Notes: a model not told the origin generated them from the sequence alone. Positions 10,684-21,068 are shown, counted from the stretch's first letter. The stretch: 64,000 nucleotides of DNA from Novosphingobium sp. IK01 (GCF_033242265.1 NZ_BTFW01000001.1:124001-188000), one strand, 5' to 3'. Numbers and translations: made by a program.

Positions 10684-11637
10684 ATGTTGGTCGATGGAAA
10701 GTGGACGAGTGACTGGCAGCCGGTTCAGGCGACCGATGCCAAGGGCGGGTTCGTGCGTCAGGTTTCGGGCTTTCGCCACTGGGTGACCCCGGACGGCGCG
10801 CCGGGCCCGAGCGGCGAGGGCGGCTTTGCGGGGCAAGCCGGGCGTTATCACCTGATCGTCGCGCTGATCTGCCCATGGGCCTCGCGCACGCTGATGGCGC
10901 GCTCGCTCAAGGGGCTGGAGGATGTGGTGAGCCTCTCGGTCGTCGAGCCGGCGCTGACCGAGCAGGGGTGGCGCTTTGGCACTTTTCCCAGCGCCACCGC
11001 CGATCCGCTGTTCGGTGCGACCTATATCCACGAGATCTATACCCGCGCAGACCCGCACTACACGGGCCGCGCGACGGTTCCGGTCCTGTGGGACAAGGAG
11101 CGCGACACGATGGTCAGCAACGAATCGGCTGAAATCCTGCGGATGTTCGACAAGGGCTTCGGCGATCTGGCCGATCCGACGTTCGACCTCTCGCCCGCCG
11201 ATCTGCTGCCCGAAATCGATGCGCTCAATGCGCGGGTCTATGACACCCTCAACAACGGCGTCTATCGCGCCGGCTTTGCCACGACGCAGGAAGCCTATGA
11301 CGAGGCCTTTCATGGGGTCTTTGTCACGCTCGACTGGCTGGAGGAGCGTCTGGCCACCACGGGCCCTTACCTGTTCGGGGAGCGTTTCACCGAGGCTGAC
11401 ATCCGCCTCTTCGTGACGCTGGTGCGTTTCGATCCGGCCTATCACGGCATCTTCAAGTGCAACCAGCGCCCGCTGGCCAGCTATGAGGCGCTCAGTGCCT
11501 ATCTCAAGCGCATCCTGACGCTGCCGGGTATCCGCGAGACGGTGAACATCGAACACATCAAGCAGGGCTATTATTCGATCCGCGCGCTCAATCCCAATGG
11601 CATCGTGCCCGTCGGGCCCGATCTCGACTGGATCTGA
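10684..11637 (+). CDS. Glutathionyl-hydroquinone reductase (Xi-class glutathione S-transferase)
   Basis: Reduces glutathionyl-hydroquinones, releasing hydroquinone and glutathione, in the cytoplasm. The 317-residue protein matches the YqjG/ECM4 type: N-terminal FRHWVTPDGAPGP, the catalytic cysteine in LICPWASRTLMARSLKGLE, a thioredoxin-fold region with PVLWDKERDTMVSNESAEILRM, and an all-helical C-terminal domain with LFGERFTEADIRLFVTLVRFD and FKCNQRPL. The start at ATG 10684 follows GGAGGC, a good ribosome binding site; the upstream start at 10660 lies against the terminator stem. It converges on rpsD over a shared terminator. Confidence 0.93.
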   Translation: MLVDGKWTSDWQPVQATDAKGGFVRQVSGFRHWVTPDGAPGPSGEGGFAGQAGRYHLIVALICPWASRTLMARSLKGLEDVVSLSVVEPALTEQGWRFGTFPSATADPLFGATYIHEIYTRADPHYTGRATVPVLWDKERDTMVSNESAEILRMFDKGFGDLADPTFDLSPADLLPEIDALNARVYDTLNNGVYRAGFATTQEAYDEAFHGVFVTLDWLEERLATTGPYLFGERFTEADIRLFVTLVRFDPAYHGIFKCNQRPLASYEALSAYLKRILTLPGIRETVNIEHIKQGYYSIRALNPNGIVPVGPDLDWI

Positions 11638-11663
11638 AAAAGGGGGCTTTGTTGCGGGCACAA

Positions 11664-11692
11664 AAAAAGGCGGGGGAGACCCCGCCTTTTTC
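11664..11692. terminator. Bidirectional terminator between the GST gene and rpsD
   Basis: GGCGGGG and CCCCGCC form a 7-bp stem with a four-base loop. It is flanked by seven A on the left and five T on the right, so it can stop transcripts from both convergent genes. Confidence 0.9.
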
Positions 11693-11721
11693 CGTAGTGG
11701 GCTGCGATGCAGACCGACCGA

Positions 11722-12336
11722 TCAGCGCGAATAGAATTCGACGACCAGGTTCGGTTCCATCTTCACCGGGTAGGGCACTTCGTCGAGCGTCGGAACGCGG
11801 ACGTAGGTGACCTTGTCGGTGCCTTCCTGCGACACGTAGTCGGGAACTTCGCGTTCCGGCAGTGCCTGCGCTTCGGCGATCAGGGCCATTTCCTTGGCCT
11901 TGGTGCCCAGCGTCAGCACGTCGCCGGGGCGCACGCGGCGGCTGGCGATGTTGCACTTCACGCCGTTCACGCGGATGTGGCCGTGCGACACGATCTGGCG
12001 AGCCGCGAAGATGGTCGGCGCGAACTTGGCGCGGTACACGACCATGTCGAGGCGCTGTTCGAGCAGGCCGATCAGGTTCTGACCGGTGTCACCCTTCATG
12101 CGGGCGGCTTCCTGGTAGGTCTTCTTGAACTGCTTTTCGGTCACGTCGCCGTAGTAGCCCTTGAGCTTCTGCTTGGCGCGCAGCTGGATGCCGAAGTCCG
12201 AAACCTTGCTCTTGCGGCGCTGGCCGTGCTGGCCGGGGCCATACGAGCGGCGGTTCACCGAGCTCTTGGGACGGCCCCAGATGTTTTCACCAAGGCGACG
12301 GTCAATCTTGTACTTGGACGAATGACGCTTCGACAC
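11722..12336 (-). CDS. rpsD: 30S ribosomal protein S4
   Basis: Primary 16S rRNA-binding protein of the small subunit body, also involved in translational accuracy. The product is 204 residues with a GTG start: [24 protein letters not shown] is the normal S4 N-terminus, and AAAGGA sits a suitable distance upstream. The S4 RNA-binding domain is near residues 95-155 ([36 protein letters not shown]). It stands alone, as usual in alphaproteobacteria, not in the alpha operon. The frame extends upstream to 12441 but carries no S4 similarity there. A hairpin lies in the leader. Confidence 0.98.
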   Translation of the reverse strand: MSKRHSSKYKIDRRLGENIWGRPKSSVNRRSYGPGQHGQRRKSKVSDFGIQLRAKQKLKGYYGDVTEKQFKKTYQEAARMKGDTGQNLIGLLEQRLDMVVYRAKFAPTIFAARQIVSHGHIRVNGVKCNIASRRVRPGDVLTLGTKAKEMALIAEAQALPEREVPDYVSQEGTDKVTYVRVPTLDEVPYPVKMEPNLVVEFYSR

Positions 12337-12410
12337 GTGTTCGTTCCTTTCAACTTGCGTTTGTTGGGGGAGGGCCAGAGGCCTTCCTGAGTGGCTGTCC
12401 GGAACCGCAC

Positions 12411-12431
12411 CATCTGGCCTGTTGCCAGATG
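12411..12431 (-). other. Stem-loop in the rpsD upstream region
   Basis: CATCTGGC and GCCAGATG form a perfect 8-bp stem with a five-base loop (ctgtt), about 75 bases upstream of the rpsD GTG start and about 85 bases downstream of the trmJ stop. No T-tract follows on either strand, so it does not look like an ordinary terminator. It could be a leader structure for S4 autoregulation or an element of the promoter. Confidence 0.5.
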
Positions 12432-12515
12432 CGGCCACCACTTCACCGGACGTGCGGGGCCAATTGCGAAGGCGCGCCTAGAACAGGCGATGCCCTCTGA
12501 GTCAAGTGCGGAAGT

Positions 12516-13274
12516 TCAGTCTTGCGCGGGTTTTTCGCCCGGAGTTCGGCGCAGGGTCGAGAGAACGCCGCGCAAGGTGCGGATTTCCAGGTGATTCCAT
12601 GCCGGCTTGGTCAGCATGGTGCGCAAGGTGCGGCGTGTGGAGGCGGCGCGGCTTTCGGGCTGGAAGTAGCCGCGCGGCTCCAGAAGGTCGCACAACTGGC
12701 CGAACATGCCTTCGAATTCCTCCTGCGGGGCAGGGGGCAGCAGGTCTTCGACGGTGGGCTGGACGAGGTCGCTGGCCGCGCCATCGCGCGCCGCGTGCTG
12801 CTTCGACCATTCATAGGCGCACAGGATCACCGCCTGCGCGAGGTTGAGCGAGCCGAATTCGGGATTGATGGGCACCGTCAGGATCGTGCGGGCCAGCGCC
12901 ACGTCGTCGGTTTCAAGGCCCGACCGTTCGGGGCCGAACACGAAGGCGCTGCGCCCTTCCTCGGCGACGATCGCGCGGGCGGCTTCCTCGGGCGTCATGA
13001 CCGGCTTGGTCACGCCGCGCTTGCGCACGGTGGTCGCATAGACATGGGCGCAATCGGCGACGGCATCGGCGAGGGTCTCGTAGACTTGCGCGTTTTCGAG
13101 GACGATGTCCGCGCCCGAGGCCGCCGGGCCTGCCGAAGGATTGGGCCAGCCATCGCGCGGGGATACCAGCCGCATTTCGGCCAGGCCGAAATTGAGCATG
13201 GCACGCGCGGCCTTGCCGATGTTTTCGCCCAACTGGGGGCGAACGAGAACGATAACGGGGGTCTTGCTGGTCAC
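12516..13274 (-). CDS. trmJ: TrmJ-type SPOUT RNA methyltransferase
   Basis: Predicted S-adenosylmethionine-dependent 2'-O-methyltransferase acting on nucleotide 32 of tRNA; the family also contains rRNA-type relatives. The 252-residue protein shows the SPOUT knot motifs VIVLVRPQLGENIGKAARAMLNFGLAEMRLV near the N-terminus, FGPERSGLETDDVALA in the middle and PINPEFGSLNLAQAVILCAYEW at the knot. The C-terminal helical extension is the usual TrmJ dimer part. It is the last gene of a minus-strand run rpiB-glyA-nrdR-trmJ, 45 bp after nrdR. The exact target base is from family knowledge only. Confidence 0.88.
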   Translation of the reverse strand: MTSKTPVIVLVRPQLGENIGKAARAMLNFGLAEMRLVSPRDGWPNPSAGPAASGADIVLENAQVYETLADAVADCAHVYATTVRKRGVTKPVMTPEEAARAIVAEEGRSAFVFGPERSGLETDDVALARTILTVPINPEFGSLNLAQAVILCAYEWSKQHAARDGAASDLVQPTVEDLLPPAPQEEFEGMFGQLCDLLEPRGYFQPESRAASTRRTLRTMLTKPAWNHLEIRTLRGVLSTLRRTPGEKPAQD

Positions 13275-13319
13275 TGGCCTGGGCGCACTTTACCTGAACG
13301 TCACTGCTTTATCTGAATA

Positions 13320-13793
13320 TTACTTGGCGACTTCACGCACGGTCGAGGCAAATTCCTCGAAATCGCGTGCTTCGGAAAAGTCGCGGTAGACGCTCGCGAA
13401 GCGGATATAAGCCACGCTGTCAAGCTGGCGGAGCCCGTCCATGACCATCTCGCCGATGATCTTGGACGAGACTTCCGCGTCGCCCATGGTTTCGATCTGG
13501 CGCTGGATGCCCGTAATCAGCTGGTCGATGCGTTCCTGCTCGACCGGCCGCTTGCGGCAGGCCAGCGACACGGACTTTTCGATCTTGGTGCGATCGAAAG
13601 GCTCGCGCCGCGCGACACTCCCGTCGCCCAGATTTTTCACAACCAGCACTTCGCGCAACTGGACGCGTTCGAACGTGGTGAAACGGGCGCCGCAGCTTTC
13701 GCATTGGCGCCGCCGGCGGATCGAGGTGTTGTCCTCGGTCGGCCGGCTGTCCTTCACCTGGCTGTTGTCATGGGCACAGAACGGGCAACGCAA
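13320..13793 (-). CDS. nrdR: Transcriptional repressor NrdR
   Basis: ATP/dATP-sensing repressor of ribonucleotide reductase genes. The 157-residue protein has the zinc ribbon at residues 3-34 (CPFC at 3-6 and CESC at 31-34, with [15 protein letters not shown] between) and an ATP-cone domain from about residue 47 ([27 protein letters not shown]). It starts 4 bp after the glyA stop, the common glyA-nrdR pairing, which suggests one transcript. No NrdR-box-controlled nrd gene is in the window. Confidence 0.97.
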   Translation of the reverse strand: MRCPFCAHDNSQVKDSRPTEDNTSIRRRRQCESCGARFTTFERVQLREVLVVKNLGDGSVARREPFDRTKIEKSVSLACRKRPVEQERIDQLITGIQRQIETMGDAEVSSKIIGEMVMDGLRQLDSVAYIRFASVYRDFSEARDFEEFASTVREVAK

Positions 13794-13797
13794 TCGA

Positions 13798-15108
13798 TCA
13801 AAGCTCCGGGTAGATGGGGAACCGGGCGCACAGGTCGGTCACGGCGTCGCGAACGCGCTGTTCGACCTGACCGTCGCCTTCCTCGCCGTTGCGGGCCATG
13901 CCGTCAACCACCTGCGCGATCAGCTGGCCGATCTGGCGGAATTCGTCCTCGCGGAAACCGCGCGTCGTGCCCGCCGGGGCGCCCAGGCGGATGCCCGAGG
14001 TGACGAAGGGCGAACGCTTGTCGAAGGGCACGCCGTTCTTGTTGCAGGTCAGGAAGGCGCGGCCCAGGCCCTTTTCAGCGGCCTTGCCGGTCACGTCCTT
14101 GGCCGAGAGGTCCACCAGCATGAGGTGGTTGTCGGTGCCGCCCGAGACGATCGAGAGACCCGCATCGGCCAGCGAAGCGGCCAGCGCGCGGGCGTTGGCG
14201 ACGACCTGATGGGCATAGGCCTTGAATTCGGGGCGCAGCGCGTCGCCGAAGGCCACGGCCTTGGCCGCGATGACATGCATCAGCGGGCCGCCCTGAAGGC
14301 CGGGGAAGACCGCCGTGTTGAACTTCTTGGCCAGCGCCTCGTCGTTGGTGAGGATCACGCCCGAACGGGGGCCGCGCAGGCTCTTGTGGGTGGTGGTGGT
14401 CACCACGTGGGCATGGGGGAACGGCGAGGGGTGCGCGCCGCCAGCCACGAGGCCCGAGAAGTGCGACATGTCGACCATCAGGTACGCGCCGACTTCATCG
14501 GCGATCTCGCGGAAGCGGGGGAAGTCCCAGATGCGCGAGTAGGCGGTGCCACCCGCGATGATCAGCTTGGGCTTGGTTTCGCGCGCGATGCGGGCCACTT
14601 CGTCCATGTCGATCAGGTGATCGTCGGCGCTCACGCCATAGGGGATCGGGTGGAACCACTTGCCGCTCATGTTCACGGGCGAACCGTGGGTGAGGTGGCC
14701 GCCCGAGTTCAGGTCGAGGCCCATGAAGCTGTCGCCGGGCTGAAGCAGGGCGAGGAACACGGCCTGGTTCATCTGGCTGCCCGAGTTGGGCTGGACGTTG
14801 GCGAATTCGCAGCCGAACAGCGCCTTGGCGCGTTCGATGGCCAGCGTTTCGACGATGTCGGCATATTCGCAGCCGCCATAGTAGCGCTTGCCCGGATAGC
14901 CTTCGGCGTACTTGTTGGTGAAGACCGAGCCGGTGGCTTCCAGAACGGCCAGGCTGGTGATGTTTTCAGACGCGATCAGCTCGATCTTGCTCTGCTGGCG
15001 CTTGAGTTCGCCCTGGATGGCGGCGAAAACTTCCGGGTCGGCCGAGGACAGATGCTCGGTGAAGAAGCCGGCCTTGCGGACTTCCGACGGTGCGGTGGCG
15101 GTAGACAT
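13798..15108 (-). CDS. glyA: Serine hydroxymethyltransferase
   Basis: PLP enzyme that interconverts serine plus tetrahydrofolate and glycine plus 5,10-methylene-tetrahydrofolate, the main one-carbon source. At 436 residues it is of normal length. Seen are [19 protein letters not shown], the substrate-binding region [16 protein letters not shown], the PLP lysine in [16 protein letters not shown], and [14 protein letters not shown] ([20 protein letters not shown]). It follows rpiB by 14 bp and precedes nrdR by 4 bp, indicating an operon. Confidence 0.98.
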   Translation of the reverse strand: MSTATAPSEVRKAGFFTEHLSSADPEVFAAIQGELKRQQSKIELIASENITSLAVLEATGSVFTNKYAEGYPGKRYYGGCEYADIVETLAIERAKALFGCEFANVQPNSGSQMNQAVFLALLQPGDSFMGLDLNSGGHLTHGSPVNMSGKWFHPIPYGVSADDHLIDMDEVARIARETKPKLIIAGGTAYSRIWDFPRFREIADEVGAYLMVDMSHFSGLVAGGAHPSPFPHAHVVTTTTHKSLRGPRSGVILTNDEALAKKFNTAVFPGLQGGPLMHVIAAKAVAFGDALRPEFKAYAHQVVANARALAASLADAGLSIVSGGTDNHLMLVDLSAKDVTGKAAEKGLGRAFLTCNKNGVPFDKRSPFVTSGIRLGAPAGTTRGFREDEFRQIGQLIAQVVDGMARNGEEGDGQVEQRVRDAVTDLCARFPIYPEL

Positions 15109-15122
15109 CGGGAAGGCTCCTC

Positions 15123-15560
15123 TTAGAACGCGGGGTTGGAAAGCTTGGTGACGCGGCGAACGTGGCGGTCGCCGGCAAATTCGGTCGACAGAAACGCTTC
15201 GACGCAGGCCTTGGCCATGTCGAGCCCGGTCAGGCGGGCGCCCATGGCGATGGCGTTGGCGTCGTTGTGTTCGCGGGCGAGCTTGGCCGAAAGCGGTTCA
15301 CCGACCAGCGCGCAGCGCAGCGCCGGATTGCGGTTGACCGCGATGGAAATGCCGATGCCCGAGCCGCACAGCGCGATGCCGCGCTCGGCCTGGCCGCTGG
15401 CCACGGCCTGGGCCAGCTTGTAGCCGTAGTCGGGATAGTCGACGCTTTCGCCCGCCTGGGGGCCGAGGTCGGCTACGTCGTGGCCCAGTTCGCCCAGCCA
15501 TTGGACGAGATCGGCCTTGAGGCCGGTGGCGGCATGGTCGGAAGCAATGGCAATGCGCAT
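15123..15560 (-). CDS. rpiB: Ribose-5-phosphate isomerase B
   Basis: Interconverts ribose 5-phosphate and ribulose 5-phosphate in the pentose phosphate pathway. The start is placed at [15 protein letters not shown], giving 145 residues, the usual RpiB length; the frame is open to 15614 but the extra residues are not family-like. Motifs are [22 protein letters not shown], and the active-site loop [24 protein letters not shown] with the catalytic Cys. The histidine region is [14 protein letters not shown]. It is the first gene of the rpiB-glyA-nrdR-trmJ run. Confidence 0.95.
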   Translation of the reverse strand: MRIAIASDHAATGLKADLVQWLGELGHDVADLGPQAGESVDYPDYGYKLAQAVASGQAERGIALCGSGIGISIAVNRNPALRCALVGEPLSAKLAREHNDANAIAMGARLTGLDMAKACVEAFLSTEFAGDRHVRRVTKLSNPAF

Positions 15561-15632
15561 GGGTTGGGTTTTCTGGCTATCTGTGACGGGGATATGGCGT
15601 CCCCCTAAACCCATTATGCCTGTTACGCCAGA

Positions 15633-16307
15633 TTAATCGGGCTTATGCTGAGGGGGTGGCGTGCCCGCCTTTTGACCATGCGCGGCGGCGATCTTTTCCG
15701 CGACCTCGGGGTGCGCTTTGAGATAGGCCGAGATTTCACCGGCATAGTCTCTCGACAGGTTTTGCCCCAGGATCATGCCGTCGCGGTTCATGGTCTTGTA
15801 GACCTCCACGATTTCGGGATCCTGCGCCACGGTAAGCGAACGTGACAGGTAATGCTGGCCTGCGGGGGTGCGGGCAAAGGCCAGGATCGCGTGGAGGTCT
15901 TCGCTGGAGAAATGGCGCACGTAGGCGCGGGCCATGGTTTCGGCCAGCACCGGGATGTTGCGTTCATACACCGGCTTCATCCGCTCTGGAACTTGCGCCA
16001 GCATCGTGTCGATGATGTGGTTGAGACCGGGATCGTCGACGGCGATCTGGCTGCGGATGTTCGCGCTCATCGCGCCGAGCAGGGTATTGGAAAAGCTCTG
16101 AATCATGGCGACGCGCTGTTCGGGGGGCATGGCGATGGCGATGATGTCGCGTGCGACCTGCATGTCCGCCGGGTTCAGGGGAGCCGCAGCCGGAGGGGGG
16201 CTGGGGGCAGGCGCCGGGTCAGGAGAAGCCGATGCCAAAGCGGGCGATGATGCCGCCATGGCGAACATGGCGCCGACAAGCATCAGGCGGTTGGTGGTTG
16301 CGCGCAT
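15633..16307 (-). CDS. Secreted DUF2059 domain protein
   Basis: Exported protein of 224 residues with unknown function. The signal peptide is MRATTNRLMLVGAMFAMAASSPALASA, which fixes the start at 16307; the frame runs further to 16397. After a proline/alanine-rich linker (about residues 30-48) comes a helical domain with DMQVARDIIAIAMPPEQRV and HFSSEDLHAILAFARTPAGQHYLSRSL, which is the DUF2059 type. The tail is rich in basic and His residues. It lies between rpiB and a TonB receptor, all on the minus strand, with no clear functional tie. Confidence 0.8.
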   Translation of the reverse strand: MRATTNRLMLVGAMFAMAASSPALASASPDPAPAPSPPPAAAPLNPADMQVARDIIAIAMPPEQRVAMIQSFSNTLLGAMSANIRSQIAVDDPGLNHIIDTMLAQVPERMKPVYERNIPVLAETMARAYVRHFSSEDLHAILAFARTPAGQHYLSRSLTVAQDPEIVEVYKTMNRDGMILGQNLSRDYAGEISAYLKAHPEVAEKIAAAHGQKAGTPPPQHKPD

Positions 16308-16421
16308 CTGTTCCTCGTTCGCCGGTCCAGGCAGAACGCCCGATCTCCGGGGCAGGGTCTGGGCGATGAAGACCCCGCCGGTCAAGCGCCAATGCATCCA
16401 TAATGCATTGCCAAATCAAGG

Positions 16422-16449
16422 CAAAAGGGGCGGCGTTGCGGCCGCCCCG
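16422..16449 (-). terminator. Terminator after the minus-strand TonB receptor gene
   Basis: Read on the minus strand, GGGGCGGC (16448-16441) pairs with GCCGCCCC (16434-16427) around a six-base loop and is followed by four T residues. It lies about 30 bases beyond the receptor stop codon. Confidence 0.8.
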
Positions 16450-16480
16450 CTCCTGTCCTTGTCGTATCAGGCAGCCTTCA

Positions 16481-18832
16481 TCAGCGGAACGCGCCGCTGA
16501 GCGACACGCCGACCACGCGCGGATCGTTGTAGATCCCCGCGCGATAGTTCGAGGTGTCGATCACCCCGATCAGGTTGCGGCGATCGGTCAGGTTGCGCGC
16601 GAAGACCGCCAGTTCATAGCGGCCCCAGGCCAGGCCGGCCTTGGCGCCCAGTTCGTAGTTGCCGTCCGAGGTATATTCGACCGACTTGTAGGGGACGTAC
16701 ATCGTGTAGCCCTGAAGGTTGAAGTCGGCGCCGACGAAAGCGCGCAGGGAGCCGGTCAGCGGCAGGTCGTAGCGCCCTTGCAGGTTGAGGTTGAAGCGCG
16801 GCGCATTGGGCAGCGGGTTGCCGTTGATCTGCGCGTAATAGGCGTTGCCCACACGCAGGGTCGGGTTGAGCACGGTCTCCGACATGACCCCGCCCGCGGC
16901 ACCGACCTGGGTATAGACGCTGTTGTCCCTGATTTCGGTGTGCAGCACGCTCACGCCCAGGTCGAAGCGCAAGTTGCGCGACGGACGCAGGCCGATTTCC
17001 GCCTCGCCGCCATAGCCGATCGCCTTGTTGGCATTGAACAGCACACCATTGCCGTTGCTGTCGTTGCCGTTGAGCTGGATGTCGGTGACGGTGTAGTAGA
17101 AGCCGGTCAGGTTGAAGGTCAGCGTGTTGTCGAGCCAGGCGCTCTTGATACCCGCCTCCCACGAGGTGTTCTTTTCCGAGTTCGCGGTGGTGAACGGCGC
17201 ATTGAACACCGCCGAACGGCCCTGGATGGTCGGCCCGCGGAAACCGCGCGCGACACGGGCATAGAACGAAAGATCGGTGTTCGCGCGATAGAGCAGGCTC
17301 ACGTCGAAGCTGGGCTCGGTATCGGCAAGGCGGGTGTGGCGCGCGGCGCTGGCCGGGAACGTGACCGCGCCGGAAACGGTATCGGCGGTCTTGAGCAGGG
17401 TGGTGTTCTTGGTGTCGTTGCTCACGCGCACGCCGCCGGTCAGGCGCAGCTTGTCGGTCAGGTCGTAGCTGGCCTGGCCGAACACGGCCCAGCTGGTGTT
17501 GACGTTGTGGAGCAGGACCCAGTTGTTGGGGTTGGGCGTCGTGCCCAGCGCCTTGCTGGTGAGGAAATAGGCGCGCTGGTCGAATTCGGTATAGTCGCGC
17601 GAATCGAAATAGATGCCGCCGATCTGCCAGCGGAAGCGGCCGGTATCGGGGCTGGCCAGGCGCAGTTCCTGGCTCCACTGGTTTAGCGAGCGCAGAACCC
17701 CGCGCGATTCCCCGCAACCGGCGGCGCAGATGTTGCTGCCGCTGCCGCCGAAATCGGCCGCCGCGCCGCCATCGGTGTCGCCCCGGCTGGAACCATGGGA
17801 ATATTCATAGGCCGTGATCGAGGTCAGCGTGAGGCTGCCGATTTCCTGCACCGCCTTGAGCGAGAGACCCTTGGTCTTGTAGGCTTGGGGATTGTTCTGG
17901 GCCTCGTCGTAGGAAACCCTGGTGAGGTCGAGGTCCTGCGGAACGGTATGGGTGCCCTGGCGGATCGAGCCGCGATAGAAGATCGAGGCGGTGCCGTCAT
18001 AATCGCGATAGTGGCCCGAGAGGCGCAGGGTCAGCGTATCGGTCGGCCGGGCGAGCAGTTGCAGGCGCACGTCGCGCTCGTTGAAGCCGCCCATCACATT
18101 GTGGCCGGGCACTGTGCCGTCGTCGCTCGGGCCGGTGTAGGTGTTGCTGATCCAGTTGTCGCGGTGCTGATAGAGGCCCGAGAGGCGGAAGCTGATCCGT
18201 CCGTCTGCGGTCAGCGGCCCGCCCACGCCACCATCGATGTTGACGCTGTTGCGGCTGCCCCAGCTGACCGACCCTTGGCCCTGCCAGGTGGCGGTGGGCT
18301 GGGCACTGTCGAACTTGACGATGCCTGCGGTGGTGTTCCGACCGAACAGCGACCCCTGGGGGCCGCGCAGCACTTCGACTTGCGCGATGTCGAAGGCCGG
18401 GTTCGACTTGAGCACGACGTGTTCCATGACCACGTCGTCCTGAATGATGGACACCGGCTGCGAGGCGCCGAGGTAGAAGTCGATATTGCCAAGGCCGCGA
18501 ATGTAGAAGCGCGGGAAAATGCGGCCCGTGCTCGATTCGACATTGAGGCTGGGAACGCGGCCGGCCAGCGAGAGCAGCGTGTCCGCGCCGCCAGCCTGGA
18601 GGTCGTGCAGCAGTTCGGGCTTGATCACGGCCACCGAGACCGGCACGTCACGGATGTTTTCCTGACGGTGTTCGGCGCTCACGATGATCGGTTCGCCGAT
18701 GGTCCCCATCGGATCGGCAGGGGCTTCAGGCGCACCCGATGCCGTCGGGGCCTGCGCCATGGCGGCTGCGGGCAGCATCGAGGCCAGGGCAACGCCTGTC
18801 AGCAGGGCGGTCGCCGTCGAGATGATACGCAT
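16481..18832 (-). CDS. TonB-dependent outer membrane receptor
   Basis: Outer-membrane beta-barrel importer of 783 residues driven by TonB. The start at 18832 gives the signal peptide MRIISTATALLTGVALASMLPAAAMAQA. A TonB box-like segment (EPIIVSAEHR) precedes the plug domain, which has IRDVPVSVAVI, FPRFYIRGLGNIDFYLG, IAQVEVLRGPQGSLFGRNTTAGI. The barrel ends in a C-terminal aromatic residue (LSGAFR, with Phe next to last). It resembles the large sphingomonad receptor group; the substrate is not evident because no catabolic neighbour is present. It follows rpoD on the same strand but is separated from it by a terminator. Confidence 0.93.
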   Translation of the reverse strand: MRIISTATALLTGVALASMLPAAAMAQAPTASGAPEAPADPMGTIGEPIIVSAEHRQENIRDVPVSVAVIKPELLHDLQAGGADTLLSLAGRVPSLNVESSTGRIFPRFYIRGLGNIDFYLGASQPVSIIQDDVVMEHVVLKSNPAFDIAQVEVLRGPQGSLFGRNTTAGIVKFDSAQPTATWQGQGSVSWGSRNSVNIDGGVGGPLTADGRISFRLSGLYQHRDNWISNTYTGPSDDGTVPGHNVMGGFNERDVRLQLLARPTDTLTLRLSGHYRDYDGTASIFYRGSIRQGTHTVPQDLDLTRVSYDEAQNNPQAYKTKGLSLKAVQEIGSLTLTSITAYEYSHGSSRGDTDGGAAADFGGSGSNICAAGCGESRGVLRSLNQWSQELRLASPDTGRFRWQIGGIYFDSRDYTEFDQRAYFLTSKALGTTPNPNNWVLLHNVNTSWAVFGQASYDLTDKLRLTGGVRVSNDTKNTTLLKTADTVSGAVTFPASAARHTRLADTEPSFDVSLLYRANTDLSFYARVARGFRGPTIQGRSAVFNAPFTTANSEKNTSWEAGIKSAWLDNTLTFNLTGFYYTVTDIQLNGNDSNGNGVLFNANKAIGYGGEAEIGLRPSRNLRFDLGVSVLHTEIRDNSVYTQVGAAGGVMSETVLNPTLRVGNAYYAQINGNPLPNAPRFNLNLQGRYDLPLTGSLRAFVGADFNLQGYTMYVPYKSVEYTSDGNYELGAKAGLAWGRYELAVFARNLTDRRNLIGVIDTSNYRAGIYNDPRVVGVSLSGAFR

Positions 18833-18994
18833 TTTTCCCCCTCGCGTATGAACAGGCCGGTAACGGCCGCTGTGGATGGCGAGCCGATAAAATCGGTTTG
18901 TGGCAGGGAGATTTCGCTGTCCCTCCAATTTTTTCGTTTCATATGCAACTGGTGCGGGAATGTCACAGTCTGGCCCGTGGCCGGGCGAAAATGC

Positions 18995-19027
18995 AAAAAA
19001 GGCGCCCGGAAGGACCGGGCGCCTTTT
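18995..19027. terminator. Terminator after rpoD
   Basis: GGCGCCCGG and CCGGGCGCC form a 9-bp stem around a five-base loop, flanked by six A on the left and four T on the right. It lies about 40 bases beyond the rpoD stop on the minus strand. Confidence 0.88.
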
Positions 19028-19067
19028 GCTGTCATTCGCTCATCGGTGATGAACGGACGAGAAGGGC

Positions 19068-21068
19068 TTACTGATCGAGGAACGAGCGCATCTTGCGGCT
19101 GCGGCTCGGGTGCTTGAGCTTGCGCAGGGCCTTGGCCTCGATCTGGCGGATACGCTCGCGCGTCACCGAGAACTGCTGGCCGACTTCCTCGAGGGTGTGG
19201 TCGGTGTTCATGCCGATGCCAAAGCGCATGCGCAGAACGCGTTCCTCGCGCGGGGTGAGGCTGGCCAGAACCCGCGTGACGGTTTCCTTGAGGTTGGCCT
19301 GGATCGCCGCGTCGACCGGGATGATCGCGTTCTTGTCCTCGATGAAATCGCCCAGATGCGAATCTTCCTCGTCGCCGATCGGCGTTTCGAGGGAGATCGG
19401 CTCCTTGGCGATCTTCATCACCTTGCGGACCTTTTCGAGCGGCATCGACAGACGCTCGGCCATTTCCTCGGGCGTGGGCTCGCGGCCCTGCTCGTGGAGG
19501 AACTGGCGACTGGTGCGCACGAGCTTGTTGATCGTCTCGATCATGTGGACCGGGATGCGGATCGTGCGCGCCTGATCGGCGATCGAGCGGGTGATCGCCT
19601 GACGGATCCACCAGGTCGCATAGGTGCTGAACTTGTAGCCGCGGCGATACTCGAACTTGTCCACCGCCTTCATCAGGCCGATGTTCCCTTCCTGGATCAG
19701 GTCGAGGAACTGGAGGCCACGGTTGGTGTACTTCTTGGCGATCGAGATCACGAGGCGCAGGTTGGCCTCGACCATTTCCTTCTTGGCGATGCGCGCCTCG
19801 CGCTCGCCCTTCTGGACCATGTTCACGATGCGGCGGAATTCGGCCAGCTGCATGCCCGTCGCCGAAGCGATGTCCGAAACCTCGGCGCGGATGCGCTCGA
19901 CGCCATTGGCTTCGTTGGCGGCAAAGGCCGCCCACTTCTTGTCGCGATTGGCCAGCGACTGGAGCCAGCCTTCGTCCAGTTCGCGCCCGACGTAGTGATC
20001 GAGGAAGTCCTTGCGGCTCACCTTGTGGCGTTCGGCCAGACGCAGCATCTGCCCGCCCAGCGTCGTCAGCCGGCGGTTGAACGCATAGAGGTTGTCGACC
20101 AGGTATTCGATCTTCGAGGCGTGGAACTGCACGCTTTCCACTTGCGCGGTGAGTTCCTCGCGCAGGCGGTGATAGTCGGCTTCCTTGGCTGCCGGGAAGG
20201 CCAGGCCCAGGCCCAGCGAATCGAGGCGTTCACCCTGAAGGCGCTCGAACGTGCGGAACAGGCTGGTGATTTCGGCGAAGCGTTCAAGCGCGGCAGGCTT
20301 GAGCGTGGCTTCCATCTGGGCGAGCGAGAGGGTGTTGTCTTCCTCTTCTTCCTCGGCCGGACGGGCGCGGCGCTCGCGCAGCTCGTCGTCTTCGTCCTCG
20401 GTTTCCTCTTCCTCGACGTCTTCCTCTTCCTTGAAGGAAGGGCCCGCGGTCGCCTCGCTGATTTCGCCGTCGGCGTCCTCGCCGTCTTCCGAGAGGTTTT
20501 CGGGCTGGGGTTCCTTGGACAGCATGGCGTCGAGATCGAGGATCTCGCGCAGCTGCATTTCACCCGCGTTGAGGGCTTCGGACCACTGGATGATCGCGTG
20601 GAAGGTGATCGGGCTTTCGCACAGGCCCATGATCATCGTGTCGCGACCGGCCTCGATGCGCTTGGCGATGGCGATTTCGCCCTCGCGGCTGAGCAGTTCG
20701 ACCGCACCCATTTCGCGCAAGTACATGCGCACGGGGTCGTCGGTCCGCTCGACCGTTTCCTTGCGCTTCTCGACGACCGGGCGGTCGTCCATGCCGGTGT
20801 CGGTGTCCTCGGCCTCTTCAGGCTCGCGTTCTTCGGGATCGACCGCGTCTTCGTCGCTCTCGACGATGTTGACGCCCATTTCCGAGATCGCGGCCATGAT
20901 GTCCTCGATCTGCTCGGAGGACATCTGGTCTTGCGGGAGGGCTTCGTTCAGTTCATCGTATGTGATGATCCCGCGGCGCTTTGCCCGCGCGATCAGCTTC
21001 TTGATCGAAGCCTCGTTAAGGTCGATCAGCGGTGCATCGCCGCTATCGGTCTTGTCGTTGGAAGCCAT
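19068..21068 (-). CDS. rpoD: RNA polymerase primary sigma factor (sigma-70)
   Basis: Housekeeping sigma factor that directs RNA polymerase to -35/-10 promoters. The start [11 protein letters not shown] gives 666 residues. Region 1.1 is at the N-terminus. An acidic, low-complexity stretch of Glu/Asp lies near residues 185-245 within the non-conserved region. Region 2 has [51 protein letters not shown] and region 4 has [48 protein letters not shown]. It follows dnaG by 84 bp in the usual dnaG-rpoD arrangement. Confidence 0.98.
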   Translation of the reverse strand: MASNDKTDSGDAPLIDLNEASIKKLIARAKRRGIITYDELNEALPQDQMSSEQIEDIMAAISEMGVNIVESDEDAVDPEEREPEEAEDTDTGMDDRPVVEKRKETVERTDDPVRMYLREMGAVELLSREGEIAIAKRIEAGRDTMIMGLCESPITFHAIIQWSEALNAGEMQLREILDLDAMLSKEPQPENLSEDGEDADGEISEATAGPSFKEEEDVEEEETEDEDDELRERRARPAEEEEEDNTLSLAQMEATLKPAALERFAEITSLFRTFERLQGERLDSLGLGLAFPAAKEADYHRLREELTAQVESVQFHASKIEYLVDNLYAFNRRLTTLGGQMLRLAERHKVSRKDFLDHYVGRELDEGWLQSLANRDKKWAAFAANEANGVERIRAEVSDIASATGMQLAEFRRIVNMVQKGEREARIAKKEMVEANLRLVISIAKKYTNRGLQFLDLIQEGNIGLMKAVDKFEYRRGYKFSTYATWWIRQAITRSIADQARTIRIPVHMIETINKLVRTSRQFLHEQGREPTPEEMAERLSMPLEKVRKVMKIAKEPISLETPIGDEEDSHLGDFIEDKNAIIPVDAAIQANLKETVTRVLASLTPREERVLRMRFGIGMNTDHTLEEVGQQFSVTRERIRQIEAKALRKLKHPSRSRKMRSFLDQ

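Noticed and set aside
18883..18896. Small dyad CCGAT-aaa-ATCGG upstream of the minus-strand TonB receptor as an operator
   Set aside because: Five-base arms in a single copy are expected by chance in this sequence; no regulator gene is adjacent.
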